Source of the DNA: Cristatella mucedo
Lineage: Eukaryota > Bryozoa > Phylactolaemata > Cristatellidae
Length of the DNA stretch: 64,000 nucleotides
Direction of reading: 5' to 3'
NCBI GenBank assembly: GCA_009760855.2
Contig: WPIO01000002.1
Coordinates: 374,001 to 438,000 of the forward strand
Shown here: positions 1 to 11,814 of the stretch, piece after piece
Numbering within the stretch: the stretch's first letter is position 1
Layout of the letters: each line of letters opens with the position of its first letter
Notes under the pieces: model-generated
What the model was told of the DNA's origin: nothing
Seen by the model: the letters and a program-made list of their open reading frames with translations, nothing else
The model's database searches: none
Translations under genes and position numbers: made by a program

Positions 1-149
1 TTATTCATTTCGTTTGTTTTTCAAGCATGATTTAACTTACCATTCAATTGCATTCCACTTTGCAGCAAATGTAAAGCGCCTAGAGAGAGATTAAGTTCTC
101 TGAGGGCGCTTTATCAAGTGAATTATTATTATTAGTTATTATTATATTA
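1..149 (+). mobile_element. LINE 3' terminal fragment (family with TTATTA tail)
   Basis: The stretch carries the block that ends many elements in this window: 'gcaaatgtaaagcgcct', a purine run, 'ttaagttctctgagggcgct', then 'ttatcaagtg' and a (TTA)n tail. The same block recurs on the plus strand near 43200 and 61200 and reversed near 5570, 47770, 49030 and 59400. The orientation follows from the tail. No coding part is retained here. Confidence 0.7.
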
Positions 150-868
150 AGGAGCTGTCCTCCACAATGGCTTGCAAAAACATTAACGAGCTCTTTATTT
201 CTGTCTCGGTTTTATTATTGTAATTTCCTTTTAGCTGGCTACCATAAAAAGCAACTAGGACACTACAAATAACATGAATATGGCTGCAAGGCTATTTTTC
301 AAGTCCCAAAGGTTTGACCTCGTGTCTCCTTTGCTAAAAGAGCTAGGATGGCTACCTTGGGGTTAGCGGGACACAGAGCAAAAATCTTACGCTTACCCAC
401 AAGGCCCACCACGGCTTGTCTCCTCCATACCTAGCTGAACTGCTGCACCAGTTTCAGCCTCCTCGTTCCGTCAGGTTCTGTATGGATAATAAATTAGCTT
501 TCCATTCCTCCGCTTAAAGACCGTTGGCGGCGGAAGATTTTGCTCTGCAGGTCCTAGACTGTGGAGCTCGCTTCCACGATTCTTAGGCAACGACAACTAC
601 TCCCCTGCTGCTGACTATGGCTCATCCTTTTCATCGGTCCTGAGCTGCTACTTCCATGTCACTCACCACCTCAACTGCTCTCCTGAATCTGCTATGCTTC
701 ACAATTTCTCTTTGTTGCGTGAGATAAAGTCTGTTTTCTAACAAGTGGGTACCAAAAGCCGCGTAGGTTGTGAGTGCGCTATACAACTCTCCTGCGTAAC
801 ACCCACATAGTCTTTGTGGCTTTGTGGAGTTAAAGACGGAGATACAAAACGTTACATTACATTACAGT
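150..868 (+). pseudogene. L2-like LINE, 3' end of the reverse transcriptase ORF, degenerate
   Basis: Broken frames read like the end of an L2/CR1-type reverse transcriptase: a 'SLFLSRFYYCNFLLAG' segment (150-245), 'MAARLFFKSQRFDLVSPL' (285-350), 'LWSSLPRFL' (559-586), then a 3' UTR ending 'acattacattaca'. Frames change several times and stops interrupt it, so it is dead. The same 3' UTR, with 'ctcctgcgtaacacc', recurs near 20890, 22290 and 27850, which defines one subfamily. It starts directly after the tail of the preceding LINE fragment. Confidence 0.75.
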
Positions 869-1210
869 GATACCTAGTCGTGCGCCGAGGCGCTCAAGAA
901 GCAGAGAGCAATCAACTACATCAGAACTGCCCAACTATCCAGCAGAATGAGACAGAGAATCTACCTAAGTCACCATTCCTGAAGCGTCATTGTACACTCT
1001 CCGTAGTACTGAATCTGGTGTTATTTGCCCTGAAGCCTGCCTGGAACTTACTTTCCAGGTTTGAATTAAATATTACTGCTTTAGCTGTTTTAGAAAAAGC
1101 AACTAAGCTGGGTCATACCTTTGGATGTTGGGTGTTTTGGTGGAAGGTTCAGTTTGAATTCACCAATCAACCGGGTAGCGGTGAATGCTTGATTTTTTAG
1201 CCTAAGGGTC
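869..1210. other. Unassigned sequence
   Basis: A 106-codon open frame runs from 880 to 1200 (+). It resembles no family I know and has no visible splice or promoter context, so I do not call it a gene. Confidence 0.4.
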
Positions 1211-1278
1211 TTTGATGAAACTTCTTGGCTATGCTATCAAATTGTTTGATGAAATTTCTTGGTTGTGCTATAAGATTG
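1211..1278. repeat. 34-bp tandem duplication, two copies
   Basis: Two adjacent 34-bp units begin 'tttgatgaaa' at 1211 and 1245. They differ at a handful of positions, mostly transitions. Confidence 0.75.
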
Positions 1279-2134
1279 CATATGAGTTGCTTCTGGTGAA
1301 GACGAAGGTGAAAAAGTTTCAACAGTCGGATAAATTGCCTTTTAGAACAATCTGCATGGTCACTATAAGCTTAGCTGTGGCAAGTCGCCGAGAGTAGGGA
1401 CGCAGGCGTATACTTGCGGCGTAATATGGGAAGGAGATAGCCATTACCATCGTTAATTGTTGACGTCGAAGCACTGCGCTCGTTGAAATGTATGGCGAAA
1501 TAAATTCAGCTCAAGCAGCATCTGTAAAAGTTAAGCCAACTTTAGAGCGTCGAAATACGTCCGTTTTCACGTCTCAATTATTCTTCCGTTTAAAATCCGG
1601 TCTTTTCCATCCGACGCAAAGGTAGACAATGGTATTCCCTGTTCTCCGTCGCTTTTACTCAAAGAATCACGACGTAGCTCCGCTATAAGAGTCCTTAGTT
1701 TCAAATGCAGAAATAAGTAAGAGCATCGCATCTCTGAAATAAAATAATCGGGCTCGTTGTTCAGTTCCTCTCGCTCTGGCTGGTGCCCGCCCAGCCCGGC
1801 TTTGCTGTCCGCTAGATAGAAGAGAAACTCGGGTCGGAATTGCAATACCGGGCAACCAAGACTGTCAGCTGCTATCCTGCCTCAGCCTCTATCTCACGAT
1901 GTGGTTAATGCGTACGAAAAAAGTGCAAAACTCCAGAGATGCTTAGCGTATAAAACTCTGTTCCTCAGTTACGGAATTTACGTGCGATTTTTCAGTCAAC
2001 TCAGCCCGCCTCTTTCATCGAGCATATGTGCATGTTATTGTGAGGACGACAAAGCACGCGTATCCTTGTTTCTCTCTAGCACCACGTTGATCCATGATGA
2101 CCATGAGAGGTGCTTCCGAACTCACTGGCGGTCC
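1279..2134. other. Unassigned sequence
   Basis: Only short, overlapping open frames on both strands are present. I see no domain, repeat family or RNA gene here. Confidence 0.4.
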
Positions 2135-2311
2135 CAACCTTAGGCCATCAGATTTGTTTCCAACCATAGAGCACCAGAGCTGAACACAACCGTTGGGCAT
2201 CAGATTGTATTCAACCGTAAGGCACCAGAATTGGATTCAACCCTAAGAAGCTATACAAACGGAACCATCCATAGGGAGCCAGGCTCTGTCTCAGCCTTAG
2301 GCCACTAGATC
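2135..2311. repeat. Degenerate 26-bp minisatellite, about 6-7 copies
   Basis: Units start 'caaccttaggccatcaga' (2135), 'caaccatagagcaccag' (2161), 'caaccgttgggcatcag' (2187) and 'aaccgtaaggcaccag' (2213). The period is 26 bp in the first four, and the spacing then drifts before the last recognisable unit near 2289. Divergence between units is high, so the array is old. Confidence 0.75.
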
Positions 2312-3125
2312 GGACACTCATACGTACGCTTTGTTGCTTGGCTTGATAAAGCTGCGCTTTGAGCTATTGCAGCGCTCGATGCCGAGTCAGCCTCAAGCTT
2401 TAAGCTTTGTCAAAGGTTGACTGCCTCGATGGCTTGCTTCGACCTAGCATCGGGTGCTATCCTTATTTGGAAGTGCGGGCTCAAATTTCCCATACACGTG
2501 GAATAATGACGCACGACAATCCTTCTTGCACTTTGTCTTTTACCTCTGCAAAAACAGCGCCATGATTGGTCAAATAGCTGAAGCTACGTTTCTCAAGTTT
2601 CCGGTCTTACATGTTAGATTGAATAAACAGCGAGTGACGAGTAATGGCATCGAGTGTCGAGTGCACCTGCTGAACCATAGCAACGCACACCTTTGACAGC
2701 AATCTAAAAGCACCACGGGACCTATACTGGCCAAAAAAGCCTACGGCTTCTGCATCACTGGTTAAAAGTCACTGTCGAAATTCTTGTTCCGGTCGACTCG
2801 GGCGAGGTTCAGGGTACTTTCCGGCTGACTGCCCCATGTTGAGAGATCAATTCGTATTACTGGGTTCAAACACGTAGTAAGTTAGCATCGCTTCACTACT
2901 CGCTGTGGGCCAATGTAATCAGGTTAAATGGTAGCTGGCTTTTGTTAGTTTTGTCAGGGACAGAGTCTGGATGAATCCTGCCGATGGACTGAAACCCTCA
3001 TTGAAATTATTCGACTAAACCATACTTTTTCAGTGCCCAAATAAGCCTGAAAGGTGCCACCGAGGCACACACTCGCTTGGAGGCGCCAGACAAAAAGTAA
3101 CGGTCCGTGTATTCAACAGCCTTGT
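2312..3125. other. Unassigned sequence
   Basis: I see no recognisable coding or repeat signal apart from short open frames. Confidence 0.35.
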
Positions 3126-3262
3126 TTTTATAGTGGCGGATCGGCCTTGGCGGCATTAACTTCCGCTGGCGAGGGACATTCGGAATGGGCTGCTGCAGGA
3201 TTAGAACCCACGATCCGGATCTCGAAGTTCGATCACACTACCGTCTGGCTAAGACCAAGCAG
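3126..3262 (-). mobile_element. Possible diverged tRNA-derived SINE (family A-like)
   Basis: On the minus strand the order is a box-A-like 'ttagccagacgg', a box-B-like 'gtgggttctaatcctgc' (about 3200-3216), and then a body resembling the 'gatagccgtaaaggctc' part of family A. It is more diverged than the copies at 12.3 and 15.6 kb, so the assignment is tentative. Confidence 0.4.
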
Positions 3263-3351
3263 TAATGGAGAATTCAGTGAAAGTGAAAGTCAGGTTCTAT
3301 AGGGGGATAGGGTAGGGAGGGGTAAGGTACAACTCCGCGAAGAGTGAAGAA

Positions 3352-3448
3352 ATCTTGACTGCTCTTTTAGAGACATCTTTAAAGAGAGATGTCGTCTGCC
3401 TAGATGCGTAGGCGGATGACATCTCTCTACGGCATGAACAGTCAAGAT
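3352..3448 (+). other. 97-bp foldback hairpin
   Basis: The outer arms 3352-3361 and 3439-3448 pair perfectly over 10 bp. The inner arms 3383-3402 and 3409-3428 pair over 20 positions around a 6-nt loop. The two non-identical positions become G-U pairs only if the plus strand is transcribed. The unpaired part is asymmetric (21 against 10 nt). It could be a small-RNA precursor, a foldback element or chance. Confidence 0.6.
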
Positions 3449-4012
3449 AACCGCGAAAGGTGCTAACAGCCCGACAGAGCAGAGAATGCAGATAAAAAAA
3501 TAGAGAGGGCCGACAAACTCGCTTGTTTCCCCGTAGATCGACATGAAGGGATAGCATCCAGCATGGTGAATGCTGCAAGAGAGCCCAGTGATAAGTAGCA
3601 GGCGTTGGTTTCGTGACCAACTATCTCCAACTTACAAGCAAGCCTTGTCCTCCGTCTGCGACTTACCACACAAGCCTCAACATTGAACTCTGCCTCGACA
3701 GCTGCTTTGAGCCACGGTACTTATCCGAAATGAGTCGGCACTTAGCTGAAAGGGTTGGAGATCTGCATCCCTTCTTCAAGAGAGATAAAAGGGAGAGAGG
3801 ATGAGAGAGTAGGTATAGAGAGGAAGGGAACGAGAAACGAGTGAGGCGGAAAGGAAGAGGAGAGAGAAAAGGTAAAGGAAGTTAAAGTGAGGGAGAAAGT
3901 GGGGGAGACTCGAGGAGAGAGGAAGTTGAGAGGAGAGAGGTGATTAGAGACGAGAGAGATGTACAGAAAAAGAGAGAGAGAGAAAGAGAGCTAGGGAGAA
4001 GAGATAGGATAC

Positions 4013-4013
<1 letters not shown>
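3449..4013. other. Purine-rich unassigned sequence leading into a GA repeat
   Basis: From about 3770 the plus strand becomes strongly purine-rich (aggagaga-type words) and grades into the (GA)n tract. No gene is recognised. Confidence 0.5.

Positions 4014-4061
<48 letters not shown>
4014..4061. repeat. (GA)n microsatellite
   Basis: An almost pure GA dinucleotide run of about 48 bp sits at the end of a longer purine-rich zone. The arginine/glutamate and leucine/serine open frames across it are artefacts. Confidence 0.95.
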
Positions 4062-4064
<3 letters not shown>

Positions 4065-5515
4065 GAGGCGGGCGCTAGCTTGCCAACGCCTGTATAAAGG
4101 CAAGTGTGCGTTTGTGCCTGTGGCCCGAGGTAGAACCGCTTGGTAATCGAACAGCAGAGCTCGGTATCGGTCGAATCAGTAAAGGAGGGCAACTCGCGAG
4201 CTAGAGCGGCAGCTAGAGCAGCGAATTTCGCTGTCAGTAGCGTCACAACCAGCCGTGCAGAATCCTGACGGATGAGCTGTCCGCCTGAGAGAGACACCAT
4301 TAGCTTTCTTATGGGCTTCGCCATTGATGCCATTGATGTGCCTGCATTCATGCGTGCCTGACGGATGAATGAGAGAGCTCCGCCAAGATTAGCTTTCAGA
4401 AGGTTGGCTCACCCCTCCACCCCCGCCACCTACGCACCATTCCAACGGAGCTGGCTGGTTGGAGCCTCTGCTCCCGGAATGAAAGTGGCCGGGGGGGGGG
4501 GCGAAACGGACCTGCACTACCTTTTCTCGAAGATAAGCAGATTAGCGAAATGTTTCAGCACATTTGCGGGAGACTGATGTCGAGAACTCGCGCGAACGGC
4601 TGCATTCCGGACTTCTGCTATCTGATCTGTACGTGCAATCTCAGCCTCCCGCTGACAGCCGCCGACAGATGGCGCTCTCTTCCAGCACGATGGGCACCGA
4701 GCTTTCAGGCTGCGACGAGTGTCGTGCAAGTCACGACGGCCAAGTTTCCATCGCCAACAGCTTTTTCAAGTTTGAAGGGGAAGCAGGCCAACTGCCGGCG
4801 CACCATTGAGGTGCACGCAGCCTCTTCTTCGCCCGTTCGCTTAGATCTGCATGCCGAGTTGGGTTCCATGTCGCCGCAGCTTCCGAAGCCGAGAAGCAGA
4901 CGGTCTTCCATCGAGCAGTTCCATCGTCGCGGTGTGAGCTGACGGCTCGGTTTTGCTTCAAGTCAAAAGCCGATATACCATTCGCCATACTAAGCACTGA
5001 CGGAATGGTTACACTGAGAAAGCTCGCATTAGCCTCATAATATCGACCCGTCGCAGTAAGTCTATCAGCTTATTATACAGCAGCGGGCACATGCTCTTAT
5101 TCCTGGTCGACTAGATGCATCGCTGAGCACTCAGTGACATTGATCGGTGGTAGTACTGCCAGTTCTCTTCAAATGTAGCCCTAAACTAGACAGTAAATCT
5201 GCGTCAACAGCTTGACAACGGGATTCACGATAACACAGCCAGTTTCGTAAATGCCGGCAGATCTTGGATCTTCGTAAAGGCTCAATAGAAGCCAAATTTT
5301 TTATGGATCACGCTTTTGCCTAAAGAACATTACCGATGGCTACAAGAATAGCGCTCAGCTGGATGGCATCCTCAAATAGACTTTGATGCTGGCTTGAGGA
5401 TTGAGCAGGACAACGGCAGGATTAGCTGCAACAAGTCAGTGGTGCCATGACCCCAAGTTACTTGCTCTTAGTTACTTACTATTTGATGGATGAGCGAAAA
5501 AAAAGCAACGAAAGC
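4062..5515. other. Unassigned, moderately G+C-rich sequence
   Basis: Many short overlapping frames lie on both strands (for example 4550-4942 +). None has a recognisable motif. A 'tataaagg' occurs at 4093 and an 11-base G run at 4491-4501. I cannot support a gene. Confidence 0.35.
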
Positions 5516-5549
5516 GAGCAGCAAGCATGAAAAGTACGACGACTGCTCT
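5516..5549. repeat. Left copy of probable LINE target-site duplication
   Basis: 'agcagcaagcatgaaaagta' here matches 'agcagcaaagcatgaaaagt' beginning at 5866, across the inserted LINE fragment. The right copy carries a small extra insertion. Both flanks share about 30 bases, ending in 'ctgctc'. Confidence 0.65.
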
Positions 5550-5863
5550 AATAGTAATAATAATACACTTGATAAAGTGCCCTCAGAGAACTCAATCTCT
5601 CTCAAGGCACTTTCCATTTGCTGCAAAAGGAAACGCGGTTGAATGGCGAGCAACATCATGCTTGATAAACAACATGAATAACACGGGGTTAGGGGTGAAG
5701 TGCACAGGGTCAGCATGCAAGTGTGGTTAGTGGCAGCATGCAACGGTATCAGCACGCATAAGCACATAAAGAGCGAATCACAGGGACCCACTAAATGCAG
5801 TCCTAAATAAGTGCGTCTTTAAGTTCTTTTTAAATGTGGTCAAGTCAGGGGATGTTGTGACGC
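5550..5863 (-). mobile_element. 5'-truncated L2-like LINE 3' end with target-site duplication
   Basis: In minus orientation the tail is the (TTA)n stretch at 5550-5566, followed inward by the stem-loop block 'gataaagtgccctcagagaa' and then the conserved UTR ('gggtcagcatgcaagtgtgg', 'tcagcacgcataagcaca'). The same UTR is seen at 18.7, 47.8 and 59.5 kb. No coding sequence remains. The flanking direct repeats (5516-5549 and 5866-5907) support target-primed insertion of a truncated copy. Confidence 0.8.
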
Positions 5864-6178
5864 AAGCAGCAAAGCATGAAAAGTACGAGCTGCACGACCA
5901 CTGCTCCACAACAAGCCAGCGAGCATTCTGGAAACACGTCGCTCAAGTACCGTCGTAAAAGCGATGTAGGATTGAAGGAATGGTAATTTCGCGTTAGTTG
6001 GCCCCTCGCTACTGCTACAGTTGCGCAAAGGCATTTTCTTTCAATGAATTTCATTTGAATGGCACCAGGAAGCCGAGAAGAATAAACATCTCGACATTCA
6101 GCCATCGTTACTCCGCATAATACCGATCCTAACGTGAGGCCGATTAGATACGGGTGCGCAGCGAAAAATACGCAGTCA

Positions 6179-6345
6179 AAAAAAAATAATTCCTTTGCAT
6201 AGCGCCCCAAGAGAACTTTCAATCTCCATTCAGGCGCTTCACATTTGCCTCTTCGGGGCTCGAGCCCGCGACCTCAGCCAGACCTCGGGGTCCCCGGGGC
6301 GCAGCACTTTAACCGCTGGACCAAACCGGCCTAGAACGTCGTCAA
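6179..6345 (-). mobile_element. SINE family B (tRNA-derived)
   Basis: Read on the minus strand: box A 'tggtccagcggttaaagtgc', box B 'gggctcgagcccc' (6257-6269 region), then the tail 'gaagcgcctgaatggagatt' and 'ttctcttggggcgctatgca'. An A-rich end lies at 6179-6188. The tail matches the 3' end of the LINEs in this window. Confidence 0.85.
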
Positions 6346-6707
6346 TTTGCATCCTACAACTGGCAACTGGCTAACGCGCTCAGGCCGCTTTTGCTCTAGA
6401 ACCTGAAGGTTGAAGTACCTGGGGCGCGATGCTGGTCGGTAGGGCGCTATGCATAGCGGCTCGGCTTACGCAATCGTCGGCCAGGGCTAGTTGCTTGTGA
6501 TGGATGTATGACGTGTCGTGTTTGATTGGGCTGGGGCGGCGTGGCTCTGGTTGAAAGGTGCCAGCTCAGATTGGCCTAGTTAGCCGTGTTAGCCGAGCTT
6601 GCTAGAAAATGGGCTCGCCTGACTCTCTTTAGCGGCACTTTGCCGTATTTCTGCTGACCCGCAAGACTGACTCAGGTCCGTCGTCGCTATGTGTACATTG
6701 GCTGGGC

Positions 6708-7245
6708 GCCCTCTGAGTGCGAGCGCCCTCTGGGTTTGAGCGCCCTCTGGATTCGAGCGCCCTCTGGGTTCGAGCGCCCACTGGGTTCGAGCGCCCACTG
6801 GGTTCGAGCGCCCTCTGGGTGCGAGCGCTCTCTGGGTTTGAGCGCCCTTGAGCGCTCTCTGGGTTTGAGCGCTCTCTGGGTTTGAGCGCCCTCTGGATTC
6901 GAGCGCCCACTGGGTTCAAGCGCCCACTGGGTTCGAGCGCCCACTGGGTTCGAGCGCCCACTGGGTTCGAGCGCCCACTGGGTTCGAGCGCCCTCTGGGT
7001 GCGAGCGCTCTCTGGGTTTGAGCGCCCTCTGGGTTTGAGCGCCCTCTGGGTTTGAGCGCCCACTGGGTTCGAGCGCCCACTGGGTTTGAGCGCCCTCTGG
7101 GTTTGAGCACCCTCTGGGTTTGAGCGCCCACTGGGTTCGAGCGCCCACTGGGTTCGAGCGTCCACTGGGTTCGAGCGCCCTCTGGGTGCTAGCGCCCTCT
7201 GGTTGCTAGCGCCATCTGGTTGCTAGCGCCCACTGTGTTCGAGCG
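6708..7245. repeat. 17-bp minisatellite, about 31 copies
   Basis: Tandem units 'gagcgccctctgggttc' and 'gagcgcccactgggttc' alternate with variants ('gcgctctctgggtttga'), and one partial unit lies near 6849. Because 17 is not a multiple of 3, all frames cycle through the same words. This gives open frames on both strands that should not be read as proteins. Confidence 0.97.
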
Positions 7246-9059
7246 CTTCGTGTAGTGGGCACGCACTTTAGGCGGTTAACGTAAGCTGCGTTCAGATGAC
7301 AATGCCAATCTAAACATGTATGCAGGCTTTGTATAATCGCATGCTAAATTTATACCAGTTTGGCTCTCGCGGCCAAGTGGCTGATACTTGGAATTTATTT
7401 CAAATATACGGCCAACGAACTTTACCTACGCCCCCCCCCGACCGTCAACGTAGATAAAATTATGTGCAACTCTAGCTTGATGAGCAGCAGCCGAGTTCGT
7501 GTGGAATAAACGCTATTATTGTAAGCTGTAAGCTTCCACTGTTACCGGATTTTTCCCTACCATGAAATTCCTTCGGGTCTTACCCCGTAGATGAAAAAAC
7601 TGGCGCTGACACTGGCTATAACTTGTCATGTTCCGGTATGACGTTGATTCGCCAATCACGTTCTGTCTGCCCCATATCCAGTTCAACAATTTGCGGAGTA
7701 TGATTAAAATGTCCCGAACGTCGACACGCTTGGCATATATCAGCCAGCAGACATTTTTGAATCACAGTGGGCTGCTACTTATTTAGTGCACGTCGATACG
7801 GTTGCTTGCATCGCTATGCCGATTCGTCAGGTGGGCCATTACCGCACGAAGACGGTTGACTTGAAGGAGCGCGGAGATTGCGGCAGTGCATTCATCAAAC
7901 TCAAGTATCAAAGGCGCGATTGTAGATGAAGCTACAGTGCCACATCACTGTCAACGGCAAGAGTTACCCTAAGTTAACGAAATTACTGGAAGACAAATCC
8001 CCTAAATGAATAAATGCGAGACAGTCAAGCAACCCTCTCTATTATTACAATGCATCGGTTTTGCGATTCGTGCGGCGGCGCTTTGCATCACGATGCTTCG
8101 GCGTAAGGGGCAGAGGCAAGCCAATGCACATCCCTCACAAACGTGGATAGCTACAGGGCACACCGCAAGGGTTGTCATACTAGTCATAGAGCGGGCACCA
8201 ATAGCTTCAGTAATGCCGTTGGCTAAACTAGCTTGACCATTGAACCAAGAGGCCATCCCATCAGGAGTTACTGCAGTAATGGCCGTCTTTAAACATATTA
8301 CGGCAGCAACAAGTTCTGTCTTCTCAAGCAATTAGTGGAAGATACATCTTCTGGTTTTTGGGAATAACTGTGTTATTTTTGTACATAATAGCCGTAGCTC
8401 TAATTAGGATAGTACCGCTACCGCTCTTTGCTCCAGATATCGATCTATCTTAACACACAGAGCTGCCTAGCCCCTGCTTTATCGCACTTTTCCCATCAGT
8501 CAAGGCCAGCCCACGGTCACTAGCTGGTTCGGCGTGGAACTATAGAGGAACACAGCGCCGTAATGCCTTTAAGGTAGATCTAGTGCTGCCCATAAGTTGG
8601 TTAAGTTTAGAAACTAATTTTTTTTATTGCCGAATTTTGGCCGACGAATCGGCCAATTAAGCTCGCAGGTAGGTACTCCGTTCCATGGTAATCATCTGCC
8701 CTAAATTTGTCGGAACTACTTCAGGCATGCTGCTCATTAATATAGTCATAAGCGATGAAGTTTGCATGAGATGATTTCTAAGAGCAACGAGTGCCGAAAA
8801 ACCCGAAAAGCGATTCGCAATTCTCAGCAATTACTAGGTACTTCTGAGTTTTACAAGCGCGAGTAGCTCATGCGTCACCACTTTGCCTTTCACACAGACA
8901 CAACACCAGTAACTCGAGTCAATACACCAACACTAGTAGAACTAGCTCCTCAAGAATACTATTATGAACTATTAATAATGGTTTAGCTCCCGCAGAGAAC
9001 TAAACCAATTTCTATGTATTCTGCATATTCTGAAACGAATGCATGTCAATTAGTTAGTG
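7246..9059. other. Unassigned sequence
   Basis: No repeat family or protein domain is recognised. Opposed open frames at 8002-8331 (-) and 8006-8236 (+) overlap and look non-coding. Confidence 0.35.
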
Positions 9060-9360
9060 ATAACATGCACCGTGCCAGCCCGTAGAAGCACACGAAGGAC
9101 ACTTCACAGACCCGGGAAATCCTGTGAGGAGTCTTTGCGTTTTTAGCTTCTTTTTGAATGTCCCCTAGTCAGGGGATGTCGTGATGTCAGTGGGGAGTGA
9201 CTTCCAGGCTTTGAGAGAGAAACTAACTAAAGCCACAGTCTCCAACGGATTTGAAGTTGGTTAGAAGCACAACTATATACTTGAGTGAGAAGGCCGGGTG
9301 GTTCAACACCTAGCCTGATTAGGAACTATTTCATATAGGCAAGCCGGATTCAGAAAATGA
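9060..9360 (-). mobile_element. L2-like LINE 3' UTR fragment
   Basis: It shares words with the other minus-oriented LINE ends: 'taacatgcaccgtgccagc', 'gtcaggggatgtcgtgatgt' and 'gagtgacttccaggctttg', then a 'gaaaatgaatggacctaaaa' block corresponding to the end of the reverse transcriptase region. No intact frame is present. Confidence 0.65.
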
Positions 9361-9744
9361 ATGGACCTAAAAGTATTGCGCAAGCAAATAAAGCTTATCA
9401 GATATGGGAAATGCAGACAGTATCTAAATATAATCGAAATCAATATTGCCCATATCAAAAACATTTAGCAATTAATCCTGCAGCCTGCCCGTGAGCAGGC
9501 AGTCTATTCAGTGGCCAACTATCGACGTTTTCGGAGAATTGTAGGCATATGTAGCCTTGGAGCATTCAAAACCTAACCGTATTCTATACCAATGATCTTC
9601 ACGCTTATTATTAAGAAACGCTGATTACTCACATCGCAGAAACATAACTCAGGACCGATTAGCAAAAGCCTACATTTCGGTATTACGACTCTGCCACCGA
9701 GGAGAGAACACCCGTTTCTGGCGCCGGCGAAGCAGCTTTAAAGA

Positions 9745-9905
9745 CTGTAATTATTACAACATAAATCGTTTGCAAAGCGCCACGCAATAGCTTAATCTCC
9801 ATCCAGGTGCTTCACATACGCCACAGGGCTCGAGCCAACAACCTTAGTCATCAAATGCATTCACCTTGACCTCAGTCATTAAAGGCGAGCACCTTAGCCC
9901 CTTGG
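9745..9905 (-). mobile_element. SINE family B, diverged subfamily with internal insert
   Basis: The minus-strand order is a box-A region, an inserted 'gaggtcaaggtgaatgcatt' segment, box-B-like 'ggctcgagccc', the tail with 'aagcacctggatggagatta', and an A/T end. The same insert occurs in the copies at 10.8 and 28.8 kb. Confidence 0.7.
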
Positions 9906-10594
9906 CTGTAGTATTTGCGGGTGAGAAGAAGGAAGTCGGGGCGATCGGCGCCTTCAATGTCACGCTGGTGGGTTGGCTCGAACGGCGCCGAAGCAGCATA
10001 TTTAGCAATGCCCAACTGGCACGCCAGACATGGCAGCGTCTTTGTCGGTCGGATAGTTCGCTTAGCTAGTACTTACAAGAAACGCCTCGATGTCATTCAG
10101 GGTGCACATATTACAAATATGAGGGTATCTTACGGTCCAGACGCCAGGCTGAGCGGGTGATGGAATGCTCTTTTACATCGCAGTGGTTGTAAGGCCGACC
10201 AAAGGGAACAGCTAGCAGCTTTGCAATTCGAGGAAACTCCGGAAATCGCGCTGACCACTTCCCGAGGAGCGCAATTTCGCCATTATGCCCTGCGTCAGGT
10301 AAAGCTGGCAAGGAGCCAAGCTGATTACAGATTATTTGCGAGGCGTTCCTATTAAATAATCTGTCGAGTTAGCGATCATTTTTCTGCCAGGTGATGTCGA
10401 GCTGCTTGATAACAGCTTGGAATCGAACCGTTCCTGACTTGTTGCTTGTGCAATGGAAAAGTGTAAGTGTTTTGCATCAGCACAATTAGCTGATGCATTC
10501 CTACGGCATTGACGGCGGCTGAGCTAAGCAATCCGCTAGCCCTTAGTAAGAGCGATTAGTTCAACTCGGTGCAGGACGATCTCCTTACAAAAGC
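9906..10594. other. Unassigned sequence
   Basis: Short plus-strand frames (9866-10069, 9915-10160) overlap the end of the SINE and are not convincing. I see nothing else. Confidence 0.35.
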
Positions 10595-10640
10595 TTAAAG
10601 ACCGCTGTAATTATTACTCGTTTGCAAAGCTTTTGCGAGT
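10595..10640 (-). mobile_element. Short SINE-B tail remnant
   Basis: 'ctgtaattattactcgtttg' plus 'caaagc' repeats the tail of the SINE copy at 9745-9780. Only about 45 bp remain. Confidence 0.4.
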
Positions 10641-10784
10641 TGTTGGATCCACCGAATTCGCTCAGGCTTCGTTTTCTATTGTAACCACCTGCTGGCTTAC
10701 AAAACAAAAGACGTTTTGACTTGAAAGTTTGCTACCCTTCTTTTATAGTTGTGCACTCAAGCACTGTGGTATATGTAAAGCGTC

Positions 10785-10948
10785 CGGATAAATAAAATTA
10801 AATTCCTTTGTACAGCCCCACAAGAGAACTGAAACTCTATTCACGCGCTCCACATAAGCCACGGGTCTCGAGCCCACGACGTCGGTCGTCAAATGTATTC
10901 ACTCTGACTTTGGTCGTTAAAGGCGAGCCCCTTAGCCACTAGTTCATA
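10785..10948 (-). mobile_element. SINE family B, subfamily with internal insert
   Basis: The minus strand reads a box A ending near 10940, the insert 'agtcagagtgaatacatttg', box B 'gggctcgagacccg' (about 10862-10875), tail 'gtttcagttctcttgtgggg', and an A/T-rich end near 10790. It pairs with the copies at 9.8 and 28.8 kb. Confidence 0.75.
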
Positions 10949-11616
<668 letters not shown>

Positions 11617-11814
11617 GAGTACGGAACTGTTGCTAGTACTAGCCGACACTTTACAAATACTACTGAAGCGATCGCCTCGCAGCACCGCCACGAGTCACAG
11701 AAGACGTCCCGGTCGCAAATGCCGGGACGCAAACGATGCCCCGACGCAGGGATGTCGACCTAGCAGAGCACTGCAGAAATCATGAATGCCAGTATCTAAG
11801 CAACGCGCCCATCT

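Noticed and set aside
3882-4351. Minus-strand Leu/Ser-rich frames over the GA repeat
   Set aside because: Pure microsatellite translation.
6589-7165. Long open frames on both strands across the 17-bp repeat (for example 178 codons on the minus strand)
   Set aside because: They are produced by the tandem repeat. Overlapping frames in several phases give the same repeated words, so nothing supports a protein.
6708-7245. Array of pol III B boxes, since each unit has 'gggttcgagcg'
   Set aside because: The essential final C positions of the B-box consensus are not met and there is no A box in the unit.
6708-7245. CRISPR-like array
   Set aside because: Units are contiguous with no spacers, and the sequence is clearly eukaryotic.
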